64,000 nt of DNA from Sphingobium lignivorans (GTDB lineage Bacteria; Pseudomonadota; Alphaproteobacteria; Sphingomonadales; Sphingomonadaceae). This document shows, one piece after another, positions 8,413-18,094 of this stretch (its first letter is position 1; each line of letters begins with the position of its first letter). Location: the NCBI RefSeq assembly GCF_014203955.1, contig NZ_JACHKA010000001.1, positions 3,007,001 to 3,071,000 on the forward strand, written 5' to 3'. The translations under genes were made by a program, and so were the position numbers. The notes below the pieces were generated by a model that worked only from the letters and a program-made list of their open reading frames with translations, was not told the DNA's origin and searched no databases.

Positions 8413-10501
8413 GGTCCTCTGCCTGGCGGCGCTGTGCCTCGCTCCTCTGGGGCTCGCGGCCGGTGCGATGCCGGCCATCGCGCAGGAAGCGGCGCCCACC
8501 ATCGCGGAGCGGGCTGCCCTGCTGGCGCGCGACACGCAGAGCGTCACCGCCCTGCGCGACGTGCGCCGGCTGCACATCGCCTACACGCAGTTCGCCGAAG
8601 TCGGCCTGTGGGACGAGATGGCCGATCTCTTCGCGCCCGATGCCGAGATGATCGTGGGCGATCGCACCATGCGCGGCAAGGCGGCGATCCGCCAATGGAT
8701 CGTGCGGGAGCTGGGTGGCGGCCGCGCCGGCCTCGCGCCCGGCGAGGTCCGCACGCTGCTGCCCGCAACGCCCGTGGCCAGCCTCGGCCCGGACGGGACC
8801 AGCGCGAAGATACGCTGGCATGAGCTGGCGATGCTGGGCTCGCAGGGCGGAAACGCCCGCTGGACGGGTGGCATCTACGAGAATGACTATGTGAGGCGGG
8901 ATGGCGTCTGGCTGATCGCCCGGATGCATTATTATCCCCAGTTCGACGGCAGCTACGAAGAGGGCTGGCGAAATGTGGAGGCGGACCTCAAGGTCGTGCC
9001 TTATCATTACACGCCCCGATCCGCCGGCATTCCGATCCCGGAGCTGGCGGCGCCGGCGCCACTGGAGGATGCCGCCGGGACGGTGGCGGCATTGGACGCG
9101 CCCCTCACCCAAATGATCGCGGAGAATGCCGTGCGCAATCTCCAGAATGCTTATGGCTATTATGTCGACCGGCGCATGTGGGACGATGTGAGCGACCTGT
9201 TCGAGACGGACGGCACGCTGGACATCGCCGGGCTGGGCGCGTGGAACGGACAGGCCAGCATCCGGCGCGGACTGGAGCGGCAGGGACCGGCGGGGATTGG
9301 CGCAGGCGAACTCAACGAGCATGTCCAGGTCGCCATGATCGTCACGGTCGATCCCGATGGGACGCAGGCGCGCGCGCGCGGCCTGGAACTGGCGATGACC
9401 GGCCGGAACGACGACAAGGGCTATTGGGCCGTCTCCATCTTCGAGAATGTCTATCGCAAGCGTGACGGGATCTGGCGCATCGCCGCCATGAACCTCCATC
9501 CGCGCTTCCGCGCAGACTATGAGCAAGGCTGGGCGAAGAGCCGGCTCGATCCCGTGCCGCCCGCCGCCGCGCAGGCACCCGATGCGCCCTCGGCCGCGCC
9601 GAAAGGGAGCGTCCCGGCCTTCAGCTACATGCATCCCGTCACCGGCAAGCGCATCGACCTTTCCGGCGCGGTGTCTCGCGAGATCGCGGCGGCGGGGGCC
9701 GGACAAGCACCGGCGTCTACTGGGTCCACCGCCCTCGTCGACCGCCTGTTCGAGGGCGAGCGCAAGGTGCGGCTGCTCCATGCCGACATTGGCGCTGAGA
9801 ATGTCTCCAACGCGTTCGGCAATTATATCGACGATTTCGAGTGGAAGCTGCTCGGCGATCTCTTCGCGCGCAAGGGCGCGCGCGAGATGCCTTATGCCGG
9901 CTTCTACATCGGCCCGGACCGCATCACCGAGGCGGAAGTCACCAAATGGGGCCAGCGCCGGTCGCCGCGCCGGTCCATCCCCATCCATCTGCGGATCCAG
10001 CCGGTGATGAATATCGCGCCGGACGGACGCTCCGCGCGGTTCCGCACGCGCCTGTTCTCGATCGGCAGCAGCTACGACCGGGCAAGCACTTTCTCCGGCG
10101 GCGTCTATCCCAACGATCAGGCCGTTCTGGAGGACGGGGTCTGGAAGCTCTGGAGCGTGGCGATCGACGAATTCTATTATCGCTCCTCAAGCTATGCCAA
10201 GGGCTGGACCGGGGTGGAGGCGGAACCCGCCGAAATGAAGCCCAACATGCTCATCACGGCCTATCCGCCGGACATCCCGCTGACGGAGCTCGGCCAGCGC
10301 CAGCAGGGCTACATACCCGGCAGCCAGATGTTCAATCCCTATGTCTTCAACGGGCCGGCCTATCCGGGCTATCCCTCCGCCACGCCCATGTGGTTCAGCT
10401 ACGTCAATCCGGTGAGCGGGCGCGTGCCGCCGCATTACTGGCCGGACTGCGTCACTTGCGCCACACACCCGGACACGAGGCTGGACCGGAATGGCTACTG
10501 A
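8402..10501 (+). CDS. Exported protein with three SnoaL/NTF2-like domains (paralogue 1)
   Basis: 699 residues beginning with a Sec-type signal peptide (MASRVLCLAALCLAPLGLAA, cleavage near AIA-QE). Three cone-shaped SnoaL/NTF2-like domains follow. Domain 1 starts at about 50 (RRLHIAYTQFAEVGLWDEM), domain 2 at about 238 (NLQNAYGYYVDRRMWDD) and domain 3 at about 463 (ENVSNAFGNYIDDFEW). A motif HPVTGK follows domain 2 (about 408), and its relative NPVSGR occurs near 664 after domain 3. SnoaL folds act as cyclases, dehydratases, isomerases or binding domains. Single domains are common, three in one exported chain are not. The gene overlaps its upstream and downstream neighbours by 11 bp each. It is probably periplasmic; the reaction is unknown. 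Confidence 0.85.
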   Translation: MASRVLCLAALCLAPLGLAAGAMPAIAQEAAPTIAERAALLARDTQSVTALRDVRRLHIAYTQFAEVGLWDEMADLFAPDAEMIVGDRTMRGKAAIRQWIVRELGGGRAGLAPGEVRTLLPATPVASLGPDGTSAKIRWHELAMLGSQGGNARWTGGIYENDYVRRDGVWLIARMHYYPQFDGSYEEGWRNVEADLKVVPYHYTPRSAGIPIPELAAPAPLEDAAGTVAALDAPLTQMIAENAVRNLQNAYGYYVDRRMWDDVSDLFETDGTLDIAGLGAWNGQASIRRGLERQGPAGIGAGELNEHVQVAMIVTVDPDGTQARARGLELAMTGRNDDKGYWAVSIFENVYRKRDGIWRIAAMNLHPRFRADYEQGWAKSRLDPVPPAAAQAPDAPSAAPKGSVPAFSYMHPVTGKRIDLSGAVSREIAAAGAGQAPASTGSTALVDRLFEGERKVRLLHADIGAENVSNAFGNYIDDFEWKLLGDLFARKGAREMPYAGFYIGPDRITEAEVTKWGQRRSPRRSIPIHLRIQPVMNIAPDGRSARFRTRLFSIGSSYDRASTFSGGVYPNDQAVLEDGVWKLWSVAIDEFYYRSSSYAKGWTGVEAEPAEMKPNMLITAYPPDIPLTELGQRQQGYIPGSQMFNPYVFNGPAYPGYPSATPMWFSYVNPVSGRVPPHYWPDCVTCATHPDTRLDRNGY

Positions 10502-12401
10502 CCGGGCGAAGCGCGCGCGGGCGGCCATCGCGGCGCTTTGCCTGGCGGTGGCGCCGGCAGCAGGACACGCGGCCCAACCGCCCGTCCCCCTCGCTCTCGC
10601 GCTGGAGCGCACCGAGGCGATCCGCGCCGTGCGAGACCTGCAGACCCTGCTGGCTCATCATGTCGAGGCCGGCGACTGGGCCGCTGCCTCGGCGCTGTTC
10701 ACGCGCGATGCGGCGCTCGACTGGGGCAACGGCACGGCCGCGAAGGGGCGCGCGGCCATCCGCGACAGTCTCAGGACCCGGCTCGGCGGCGCGGAGAGCG
10801 GCGGTCCCAACCGCCTGCACGCCACGCTGCCGATGGCGCCCGTGCTGACGCTCTCGCCCGACGGCCGGAGCGCGAAAGGGCGCTGGCACGAGGTGGGGCT
10901 GTTCGGTGGCGCGCGGCGGGAGGACAACTGGACCGGCGGCATCCACGAAAACGACTATGTGCGCGAGGCGGACGGCTGGCGGATCCGCCGCATGGCCTAT
11001 CATCCCCAGTTCCGCGGCACCTATGCGAAGGGCTGGCACAGCGCGAAGGACGATCTGCCGGTCGTGCCCTATCATTATGAGGCGGCCAGCGTCGGCGCGC
11101 CGGTGACGATGACGGGCGCGGTCGACGCGGAGGGCCCCGCCCTGGCGCCGCGCGTCCTCGCCGCGCGCGCCGCGCGGCTGGCGGACGAGGATGCGGTGCG
11201 CAACCTCCAGAATATCTACGGCTATTATCTCGACCGGCGGATGTGGGACGACGCGCTCGACCTCTTCGCGCCGGACGGCAGCCATGCCAGTGCCGGGACC
11301 GGCCTGCATCGCGGGCGCGAGGGCATCCGCGCGATGCTGGAGCGCGACGGGCCGGCCGGCCTCAACCATGGCGATCTCAACGATCATGTGATGCTCGATC
11401 TGATCGTCTGCGTCGCGCCGGACGGACGCAGCGCCCGGGCCCGGGGCTTCGACTTCGGCATGAGCGGCAACAATGCCGGCAAGGCCTTCTGGTCGCTGAC
11501 CCTCTTCGACAATCTGTTCGAGAAGCAGGATGGCATCTGGCGGCTGAAGGCGGTGCGCGAATATCCCAGGATGCGCACGACCCATGATGCAAGCTGGGAC
11601 CTGCCGACGCAGCCCCGCCCCCTCCCGGCCCGCGCCGCCGATGCACCGGCTCCCGCCGAGCCGCCATTGCTCGCGACCTGCGCGCCGGCCGATCCGGTTC
11701 CGGGAGACGCGCCCGACATGGCGCAGCTTCGCGCCCGGGTGGAGGCTGCCGCCGCGTCGATCGCGATCGACAATGTCTCCAATGCCTTCGCCAATTATAT
11801 CGATGATTTCCGCTGGCAGGACCTCGCCGCCACCTTCACGCGCGACGGGCGACGGGAAGCGCCCGGCGTGGGCTTCTATGTCGGGCGCGAGCGCATCCAT
11901 GCCATGCAGTCCGGTCGCTATGGCCCGCTGGCATCGCCGCGCACCTTCATTCCCATCCATGCCCGCATCCAGCCGGTCATCCATGTCGCGGCCGACGGCA
12001 AGAGCGCGAAGCTGCGCACCCGCCTGCTGCAGTTCAACGCCGCGCTCGATCGGCCGGGCTCGATGATGGCCGGGATCTATGAGGACGAAGCCCGGCTGGA
12101 AGATGGCGTGTGGCGGCTCGCTCATGTCGAGATCGACCATTATCTCCAGACGCGCAGCTACAGGGATGCCTGGACGCGCATTCCCGAGGGCCTCGGCCAC
12201 CGCATGATCCCGCGTGCCGATGCGCTGCTGCGGGACAATCCGCCGGACGCGCCGCTGCTGGGCGAGATCTATGCGCCCTTCCCCACCATCGGGCTGATGT
12301 GGTTCCATTATGCGAACCCGGTGAGCGGCCGGCGCCCGTCCTATCTCACCCCCAAGACGGCCGCCGTCATGTCGCGGACCGAGGAACCGCTGGACCCATG
12401 A
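10491..12401 (+). CDS. Exported protein with three SnoaL/NTF2-like domains (paralogue 2)
   Basis: 636 residues with a signal peptide (AAIAALCLAVAPAAGHAA, cleavage near AHA) and three SnoaL-like domains starting at about 45, 231 and 424. The domains align in order with those of paralogue 1: NLQNIYGYYLDRRMWDD opens domain 2, NVSNAFANYIDDFRW opens domain 3, and MWFHYANPVSGR closes the protein near 605. It is the shortest paralogue. The linker between domains 2 and 3 is Pro/Ala-rich and has lost the NPVTGK-like motif kept in the other two. Translation is coupled to both neighbours by overlaps (11 bp before, 4 bp ATGA after). Function unknown, presumably acting with its paralogues on one substrate. 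Confidence 0.84.
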   Translation: MATDRAKRARAAIAALCLAVAPAAGHAAQPPVPLALALERTEAIRAVRDLQTLLAHHVEAGDWAAASALFTRDAALDWGNGTAAKGRAAIRDSLRTRLGGAESGGPNRLHATLPMAPVLTLSPDGRSAKGRWHEVGLFGGARREDNWTGGIHENDYVREADGWRIRRMAYHPQFRGTYAKGWHSAKDDLPVVPYHYEAASVGAPVTMTGAVDAEGPALAPRVLAARAARLADEDAVRNLQNIYGYYLDRRMWDDALDLFAPDGSHASAGTGLHRGREGIRAMLERDGPAGLNHGDLNDHVMLDLIVCVAPDGRSARARGFDFGMSGNNAGKAFWSLTLFDNLFEKQDGIWRLKAVREYPRMRTTHDASWDLPTQPRPLPARAADAPAPAEPPLLATCAPADPVPGDAPDMAQLRARVEAAAASIAIDNVSNAFANYIDDFRWQDLAATFTRDGRREAPGVGFYVGRERIHAMQSGRYGPLASPRTFIPIHARIQPVIHVAADGKSAKLRTRLLQFNAALDRPGSMMAGIYEDEARLEDGVWRLAHVEIDHYLQTRSYRDAWTRIPEGLGHRMIPRADALLRDNPPDAPLLGEIYAPFPTIGLMWFHYANPVSGRRPSYLTPKTAAVMSRTEEPLDP

Positions 12402-13204
12402 CTGCCACACCCGATATCTGGCTGCGTTTCGAGACACCGCAAGGCGCGCGCGCGGGCTATGTCGCGGGCGAGAGCATCGTGCCCATCGCCGGCGACATGT
12501 TCGGCGACTGGGCAGCGGATGGAGACCCGGTGCCGCTCGCCACGGCCCGTCTGCTGCCCCCTGTTATCCCGCCGACCTTCTATGCCTGCGGGATCAACTA
12601 TGCCGGGCACTGCCGCACGGCGGCCGACGAGTTCGGCCTCGATCATGACAAGACCTGGCCGCGCACGCCGGAAATCGGCTATCGCGCGCAGAGCGCCATC
12701 ATCGGCCCGGACGAGCCGATCGTCCTGCCGGCGGACGTGCCGCCCAATGTGCAGGTGGAAGCCGAGCTTGCCGTGGTGATCGGCAAAAGGTGCAAGCATG
12801 CCACGCTCGCCAACGCGCTGGATCATGTGTTCGGCTACACCATCGCCAATGATGTGAGCGCGCGCGGCTGGCAATTCGCCGACCGCACTTTCTGGCGCTC
12901 CAAGAATGCCGACACGTTCAAGCCGCTCGGCCCCTGGATCCGCCGGGATGTCGATCTCGACGCGCTGGTCACGCGCGTGCTGGTGAACGGGGACCTGCGC
13001 GAGAGCTTCCCCACCAACGCCATGATCTTCTCCATCGCCGACTATATCGTGGCCATGACGCGCTACATCACGCTGGTGCCCGGCGATGTCATCATCATGG
13101 GCACGGACGGCCATGCCCCGCAGATCCACGCCGGGGACAGAGTCACGATCGAGATCGAGGGGATCGGGACACTCAGCAATCCCGTGCAGGCCGAAGCCGC
13201 CTGA
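12398..13204 (+). CDS. Fumarylacetoacetate hydrolase (FAH) family protein
   Basis: A 268-residue protein with the FAH C-terminal catalytic fold. The metal-site acids are visible in VEAELAVVIGK (Glu-x-Glu) and NDVSARGWQ (Asp), and the family's GDVIIMGTDG-type turn is near the end. Members hydrolyse C-C bonds in acylpyruvates or isomerise and decarboxylate hydroxymuconate-type ring-cleavage products. NPVQ near the C-terminus replaces the usual NPV. The start overlaps the previous stop (ATGA). Unlike the flanking SnoaL proteins it has no signal peptide, so it acts in the cytoplasm after import. Sandwiched between SnoaL paralogues 2 and 3, it is very likely part of the same pathway; its exact substrate is not known. 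Confidence 0.87.
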   Translation: MTATPDIWLRFETPQGARAGYVAGESIVPIAGDMFGDWAADGDPVPLATARLLPPVIPPTFYACGINYAGHCRTAADEFGLDHDKTWPRTPEIGYRAQSAIIGPDEPIVLPADVPPNVQVEAELAVVIGKRCKHATLANALDHVFGYTIANDVSARGWQFADRTFWRSKNADTFKPLGPWIRRDVDLDALVTRVLVNGDLRESFPTNAMIFSIADYIVAMTRYITLVPGDVIIMGTDGHAPQIHAGDRVTIEIEGIGTLSNPVQAEAA

Positions 13205-13235
13205 GAGCGGCGCGCAAAATCCAGAGGAGAGCGGA

Positions 13236-15380
13236 ATGACAACAGGGAAGTTTGGCCGCGGGCGTCGCATCGGCGCGCTGCTGTGCCTGGGCATGGCGCC
13301 CATGCACATGCCGGCGCACGCGGCGGAGATCGACACATCCACGGCCGAGCGCATCGGGCGACTGGACCATGAGCTCTCCCGCACCGAGGGATTGCGACAG
13401 GCGAAGCGATTGCAGATCGCCTACAGCCATTATGCGCAATTCGGCCTGTGGAACGAGATGGCCGACCTGTTCGCGCGGCAAGGCGAACTGGTGGTCGGCA
13501 CGGACAAGGCCAAGGGCCGCAACGCCATCCTTGCCTATTTGCGCCAGCATTTTGGCGGCGGACGCATGGGCCTGCTCCCCGGCGAGGTCGCCACGCGCAT
13601 GCAGCTCACGCCGGTGATTTCCCTCGCGCCGGACGGACGCAGCGCGAAGGGGCGCTGGCACGAAGTCTCCATGCTCGGCAAGGCCGGCGGCGAGGCGCGC
13701 TGGGAAGGCGGCATCTCCGAGAACGACTATGTGCTGGAGGATGGCGTGTGGAAGATCGCACGCCTCCATCTCTACCCCATGTATGCCGGCAGCTACGAGG
13801 ATGGCTGGCGCAACATCCAGGACGACCTGCCGGTCGTGCCCTTCCATTACACGGCGCGGAGCGCCGGCATCCCCATCCCGCCCACGCCTGCCGGCGCGCG
13901 GATCGGCGCGGCCCCGACGGATCAGGCGGCCGCCCTCGCCCGCCTGCGCGAAATCGAGGCGCGGCTGGCGCGGCTCTCGGCCGAAGATGCCGTCATGCGG
14001 CTGCAGAATGCCTATGGCTATTATGTCGACCAGAAGATGTGGACCGATGTCACCGACCTGTTCGCGAAGGACGGCACGCTCGAAATCGCCGGCACCGGCA
14101 TCTACCGGGGCGAGCAGAGCATCCGGCGCTCGTTCGGAGCCATCGCGTCCAACGGCCTGCTGAAGGGCGAAGTGAACGAGCATCTGCAAATGGAGATGAT
14201 CGTGACGGTGGCGCCCGGCGGCGAGGAAGCCTGGGCACGCGGTTTCCAGCTCGGCATGCTGGGCCAGAACCATGTCGGCGGCTGGTGGACGCAGGCGATC
14301 TTCGAGAACCATTATGTCCGGGAAGGCGGCCTGTGGCGCATCAAGGCGATGCGGCTCTTCCCCAGGCTGCGCTCCGATTATTATCAGGGCTGGACGAAAA
14401 GCCAGTTGCCCGAGCCGGTGCCGGCCAAGGGCTATGAGCCCGATTCCGCCTCGACCATCGCGCTCCCGGCCGGGCGAAGCTGGATCCCCGCGTTCAATTA
14501 TCCCAATCCCGTGACCGGCAAGGCGCCGAGCTATCCGGACGGCGCGGCCGTGCTGGCGGCGGCGCCGCAGGCAGCGAGCGCTTCATCCGGCAAGGCGGCC
14601 ACCGCGCCCGACGGGATCGATGCCGCGCATCTGGATCGGCTCGAAACCGAGCTGGCCCATGCGCGCGCGCGAGACGGGGCCGAGAATATCTCGCACGCGT
14701 TCGGCTATTATCTGGACGATTTCAACTGGGACGGATCGAGCGCCCTGTTCGCGCGGACGGGACGGCGCGGCAAATATCAGGTGGGCTTCTATGTCGGCCC
14801 GGAACGCATCCGCACGGCCGAGCTGACCCAATATGGCCCGCCGCGGACGCCGCGCAATTTCATCCAGATCCATCTGCGCATCCAGCCCGTCATCGATGTC
14901 GAGCCAAGCGGCCTCGGCGCGAAGCTGCGCACGCGCCTGTTCTCGTTCAGCAGCCGCAATGACGGGCCGGGCAGCTTCCAGAGCGGCATGTATCCCAATG
15001 ACAGGATCGTGCTGGAGGACGGGGTCTGGAAGTTCCAGCACCAGTCCATCGACGAGCTGTATTTCCGGTCCGACGGCTACAAGAATGGCTGGGCGAAAGT
15101 GCCGGACCCCAACCCCAAGCAGTTCGCGCCCGATCGCACGCCAAGCGTGATGGACAAGCTCCGCGCCGCCTATCCGCCCGACGTGGACATTCTCGACATG
15201 GGCATCCGGGCGGTCGGCTTCGGGCCGGGCCCGGAATTCATCGACTTTCCGAACGTCAAGCCGATGTGGTTCCATTATGCGAACCCGGTGAGCGGCCGCC
15301 TGCCGCCCAATTACTGCCCGGACCATTCGACCTGCTATCAGGCAAAGCCGCTGTTCGAGGATCAGGCCCCCACGCGATAA
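13236..15380 (+). CDS. Exported protein with three SnoaL/NTF2-like domains (paralogue 3)
   Basis: 714 residues. The ATG at 13236 follows AGAGGAG; a longer frame upstream runs through the FAH gene and has no signal peptide. The signal peptide ends near PAHA-AE. Three SnoaL-like domains begin at about 54 (RLQIAYSHYAQFGLWNEM), 249 (RLQNAYGYYVDQKMW) and 481 (ENISHAFGYYLDDFNW). NPVTGK at about 426 and NPVSGR at about 683 follow domains 2 and 3, and CPDHSTC is close to the C-terminus, where paralogue 1 has CVTC. It closes the operon and is followed by a strong GC-rich hairpin. Periplasmic location is inferred from the signal peptide; the biochemical role is unknown. Confidence 0.85.
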   Translation: MTTGKFGRGRRIGALLCLGMAPMHMPAHAAEIDTSTAERIGRLDHELSRTEGLRQAKRLQIAYSHYAQFGLWNEMADLFARQGELVVGTDKAKGRNAILAYLRQHFGGGRMGLLPGEVATRMQLTPVISLAPDGRSAKGRWHEVSMLGKAGGEARWEGGISENDYVLEDGVWKIARLHLYPMYAGSYEDGWRNIQDDLPVVPFHYTARSAGIPIPPTPAGARIGAAPTDQAAALARLREIEARLARLSAEDAVMRLQNAYGYYVDQKMWTDVTDLFAKDGTLEIAGTGIYRGEQSIRRSFGAIASNGLLKGEVNEHLQMEMIVTVAPGGEEAWARGFQLGMLGQNHVGGWWTQAIFENHYVREGGLWRIKAMRLFPRLRSDYYQGWTKSQLPEPVPAKGYEPDSASTIALPAGRSWIPAFNYPNPVTGKAPSYPDGAAVLAAAPQAASASSGKAATAPDGIDAAHLDRLETELAHARARDGAENISHAFGYYLDDFNWDGSSALFARTGRRGKYQVGFYVGPERIRTAELTQYGPPRTPRNFIQIHLRIQPVIDVEPSGLGAKLRTRLFSFSSRNDGPGSFQSGMYPNDRIVLEDGVWKFQHQSIDELYFRSDGYKNGWAKVPDPNPKQFAPDRTPSVMDKLRAAYPPDVDILDMGIRAVGFGPGPEFIDFPNVKPMWFHYANPVSGRLPPNYCPDHSTCYQAKPLFEDQAPTR

Positions 15381-15386
15381 AAGGAT

Positions 15387-15413
15387 CGGGCGCGGGCACA
15401 AGGCCCGCGCCCG
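15387..15413. terminator. Hairpin between convergent genes, probable terminator
   Basis: An 11-bp perfect stem (CGGGCGCGGGC paired with its complement) with loop ACAAG lies 7 bp after the stop of SnoaL paralogue 3. There is no T-tract, but its place between two convergent genes suggests a two-way transcription stop. Confidence 0.6.
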
Positions 15414-15465
15414 CCACGGCTTGCGCCGGGCCGGACGGCTTGCGCCATCCGGCCGAAGACAGGAC

Positions 15466-16971
15466 TCATTTCTGGGTCGGCATCAGGAAATCGGCGCCCG
15501 CGCTCGGTTCCACCGGCCAGCGGCTCGTGCTGGTTTTGAGGCGCGTATAGAAGCGCACGCCCTCGGGCCCGTGCATATGATGATCGCCGAACAGGGACTG
15601 CTTCCAGCCGCCAAAGGCATGGAAGGCCATCGGCACCGGGATCGGCACGTTGATGCCCACCATGCCGGCCTGCACCCGATGCAGATAATCCTGCGCGGTC
15701 CGGCCGTCCCGCGTGAAGATGGCCGTGCCATTGCCGAAGGGATGCGCATCCACCAGTGCCAGCGCCTCCTCGAAGTTCGCGGCGCGCACCACGGAGAGGA
15801 CGGGACCGAAAATCTCCTCCTGATAGATGCGCATCTGCGGCGTCACATGATCGAACAGGCTCGCGCCGATGAAATAGCCATTCTCATGCCCGGGCAGGGA
15901 GAAATCCCGCCCGTCGAGCAGCAGCGTCGCGCCTTCCGCCACCCCGGCATCGATATAGCCGCGCACCTTGTCCCGGTGCTGGGCCGTGATGAGCGGCCCC
16001 ATGTCATTCGCCGGATCGCTGCCCGGGCCGATCCGCAGCGCGCGGACGCGCTCGATCAGCTTCGCCACGAGCCGGTCAGCCGTTTCCGCGCCCACCGGCA
16101 CGGCCACGGAAATGGCCATGCAACGCTCGCCGGCCGAGCCATAAGCCGCGCCGATCAGGGCGTCGGCCGCCTGATCGAGATCAGCGTCGGGCATGACCAC
16201 CATGTGGTTCTTCGCCCCGCCCAGCGCCTGCACGCGCTTGCCATTGCCCGTGCCCCGCCTGAAGACATGATCGGCCACGGGCGTGGAACCCACGAAGCTG
16301 ATCGCGGCGATATCCGGATGGTCCAGCAGGGCATTGACGGCGACGGCATCGCCATGGACCACATTGAACACGCCGTCCGGCAGGCCCGCTTGCTGCAACA
16401 GAAGCGCCAGCTCCACGCCGAGGGTGGGATCGCGCTCGGACGGCTTGAGCACGAAGCAGTTGCCGCAACCCAGCGCGACCGGGAACATCCACATCGGCAC
16501 CATCGCGGGGAAATTGAACGGCGTGATGCCTGCGACGACGCCGAGCGGCTGGCGGAAGGAATGCGCCTCGATGCCCCGGCCGACCTGGGCGCTGAAATCG
16601 CCCTTGAGCAGCTCGGGAATTCCGCAGGCGAACTCGACCACTTCCAGCCCGCGCTGGATTTCGCCTTTCGCATCCGTCACGATCTTGCCGTGCTCGCGAC
16701 TGATGATGGCGGCGAGCCGGTCCATGTTCTGCTCGATGAGATCGCGGAACCGGAACAGGACGCGGGCGCGGACATGAGGCGGGGTCGCGGCCCATTCGGG
16801 AAAGGCCGCTTTCGCGCTCGCCACCGCGTCGTCCACGGTCGCGACATCAGCCAGAGCCAGGACGCCCGACTGGATGCCTGTCGCGGGATCGAACAGGGCG
16901 GCATGGCGCGGCGCGCTATCCTTGCGGAACTTGCCGTTGATGAAATGAGTGATCTCGGCGGTTTCGGTCAT
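15466..16971 (-). CDS. mmsA: Methylmalonate-semialdehyde dehydrogenase (CoA-acylating)
   Basis: A 501-residue aldehyde dehydrogenase of the MmsA/IolA type. The oxyanion Asn153 is in PFNFP and the catalytic Cys284 is in GERCMA. The family's distinctive stretch ending in [13 protein letters not shown] is at the C-terminal side. MmsA converts methylmalonate or malonate semialdehyde to propionyl-CoA or acetyl-CoA, with release of CO2. In valine catabolism it sits with mmsB and acyl-CoA genes; none of those is nearby. Here it faces the SnoaL operon and precedes a hydrolase, so a role in finishing a C3/C4 fragment from this island is reasonable. Convergent with the preceding operon, 85 bp apart. 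Confidence 0.92.
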   Translation of the reverse strand: MTETAEITHFINGKFRKDSAPRHAALFDPATGIQSGVLALADVATVDDAVASAKAAFPEWAATPPHVRARVLFRFRDLIEQNMDRLAAIISREHGKIVTDAKGEIQRGLEVVEFACGIPELLKGDFSAQVGRGIEAHSFRQPLGVVAGITPFNFPAMVPMWMFPVALGCGNCFVLKPSERDPTLGVELALLLQQAGLPDGVFNVVHGDAVAVNALLDHPDIAAISFVGSTPVADHVFRRGTGNGKRVQALGGAKNHMVVMPDADLDQAADALIGAAYGSAGERCMAISVAVPVGAETADRLVAKLIERVRALRIGPGSDPANDMGPLITAQHRDKVRGYIDAGVAEGATLLLDGRDFSLPGHENGYFIGASLFDHVTPQMRIYQEEIFGPVLSVVRAANFEEALALVDAHPFGNGTAIFTRDGRTAQDYLHRVQAGMVGINVPIPVPMAFHAFGGWKQSLFGDHHMHGPEGVRFYTRLKTSTSRWPVEPSAGADFLMPTQK

Positions 16972-16984
16972 TGTTGCCTTTCGG

Positions 16985-17956
16985 TCAGCTTGCCTGACGC
17001 TTGAAGAAATCGAGCAGGGCCTGGTTGAACGCGGCGGGCCGCTCCCAATAGGCCGAATGCCCGCATTCGGTGAGGATGGTCAGCGCGCTTCCCGGGATGG
17101 CGGCCTGAAGCTTGCGCGCGATCGGCGGGGGCGAAATGAGGTCCGCGTCGCCGTAGATCAGCTGCGTTGGAACGGTGATCCGCGACATGGTATCGAGCGA
17201 GGCCACAAGGCCCGCCGGCTGGTTGACCTCCGGATTGTCCCCCCGCGAAAGATCATGCAGTTCGTTCCAGCGCGCATGGCCCGCGCGATTGGTGGCGCGA
17301 TAGGACGGGCTGAGCTCGCGCAGATCATGGGCAAGCGCGTTCCACCAGGCCTCGTAAAGCCAGGGCACCAGCGCCCGCACCTGCGGATCGGCGACGGAGA
17401 CGATCGAGCAGGCGATGGTCAGGCTCTTCAGCCGTTCCGGCTGCGCCAGCGCGAAGCCTCCGGCCAGGAAGCCCCCGGCCGCCGTGCCGACAAGGTGAAA
17501 ATCCCGCAGGCCGAGATGGTCGACCAGCATCCGCAGATCCTCGACGCCCGTGCCGGGCGCGGCCGGATCGACCGGGCTTGAACCGCGATGGCCACGCCGC
17601 GAATAGCCGATCACGCGATAGCCGGCCTCGGCCAGCGCTGCCTGCTGATAGCCCCAGACATGGCCGCTGCCGGTCGCCGGGTGGAGCAGCACGACGGCCG
17701 GCCCCGCCCCGCCCGTGTCCCAGTACCAGAGATCGACGCCATCGAGCCGCGCGACGGACCCGGGAAGCGTGACCTCCATGGGCGGCAGATCGGGCTGCGG
17801 CGCGCCGGTCACATAATGTTCCGAGCCGCTCCCCCCATCCCGGCCCCCGTCACGGCCTGCCGCACGCGGGCCGGTCAGCGCCGTGCCGATGCCGGCCATG
17901 CCCATCGCGCCGCCCGCAACGAGGAAGGCGCGGCGATTCCAGGAAAAGTCGTTCAT
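16985..17956 (-). CDS. Tat-type alpha/beta hydrolase lacking the nucleophile Ser (copy 1)
   Basis: A 323-residue alpha/beta-hydrolase-fold protein. The N-terminus [18 protein letters not shown] resembles a twin-arginine signal, so export to the periplasm is likely. The oxyanion loop [10 protein letters not shown], the acid in [11 protein letters not shown] (about 270) and the His in [11 protein letters not shown] (His300) are present. The nucleophile elbow, normally G-x-S-x-G, reads GTAAG at 157-161, with Ala159 where Ser should be. The start at 17956 follows GGGAGGCGG. A close paralogue at 21085-22026 has the same Ala. It is either a non-hydrolytic binding or lyase-type protein, or an enzyme using another mechanism. 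Encoded between mmsA and a TonB receptor, all on the minus strand. Confidence 0.83.
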   Translation of the reverse strand: MNDFSWNRRAFLVAGGAMGMAGIGTALTGPRAAGRDGGRDGGSGSEHYVTGAPQPDLPPMEVTLPGSVARLDGVDLWYWDTGGAGPAVVLLHPATGSGHVWGYQQAALAEAGYRVIGYSRRGHRGSSPVDPAAPGTGVEDLRMLVDHLGLRDFHLVGTAAGGFLAGGFALAQPERLKSLTIACSIVSVADPQVRALVPWLYEAWWNALAHDLRELSPSYRATNRAGHARWNELHDLSRGDNPEVNQPAGLVASLDTMSRITVPTQLIYGDADLISPPPIARKLQAAIPGSALTILTECGHSAYWERPAAFNQALLDFFKRQAS

Positions 17957-18041
17957 CTCCGCCTCCCGGATGAGCGGGCAATCCCTGCCGGCTCCTGCTT
18001 CTCGGCCTTGCGTCGGGTTCTCATAGGCCTTCGACTTTCCC

Positions 18042-18075
18042 AAAAGAAGCGGAGGCCTCGCCCGGCGAGGCCTCC
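18042..18075 (-). terminator. Intrinsic terminator of the TonB receptor gene
   Basis: Read on the minus strand, GGAGGCCTCG pairs with CGAGGCCTCC around a short loop, followed by CTTCTTTTG. It lies about 20 bp after the receptor stop and upstream of the hydrolase start, so the receptor may be a separate transcript from the genes that follow it on this strand. Confidence 0.6.
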
Positions 18076-18094
18076 ATGCGATCCATCATGCGCC

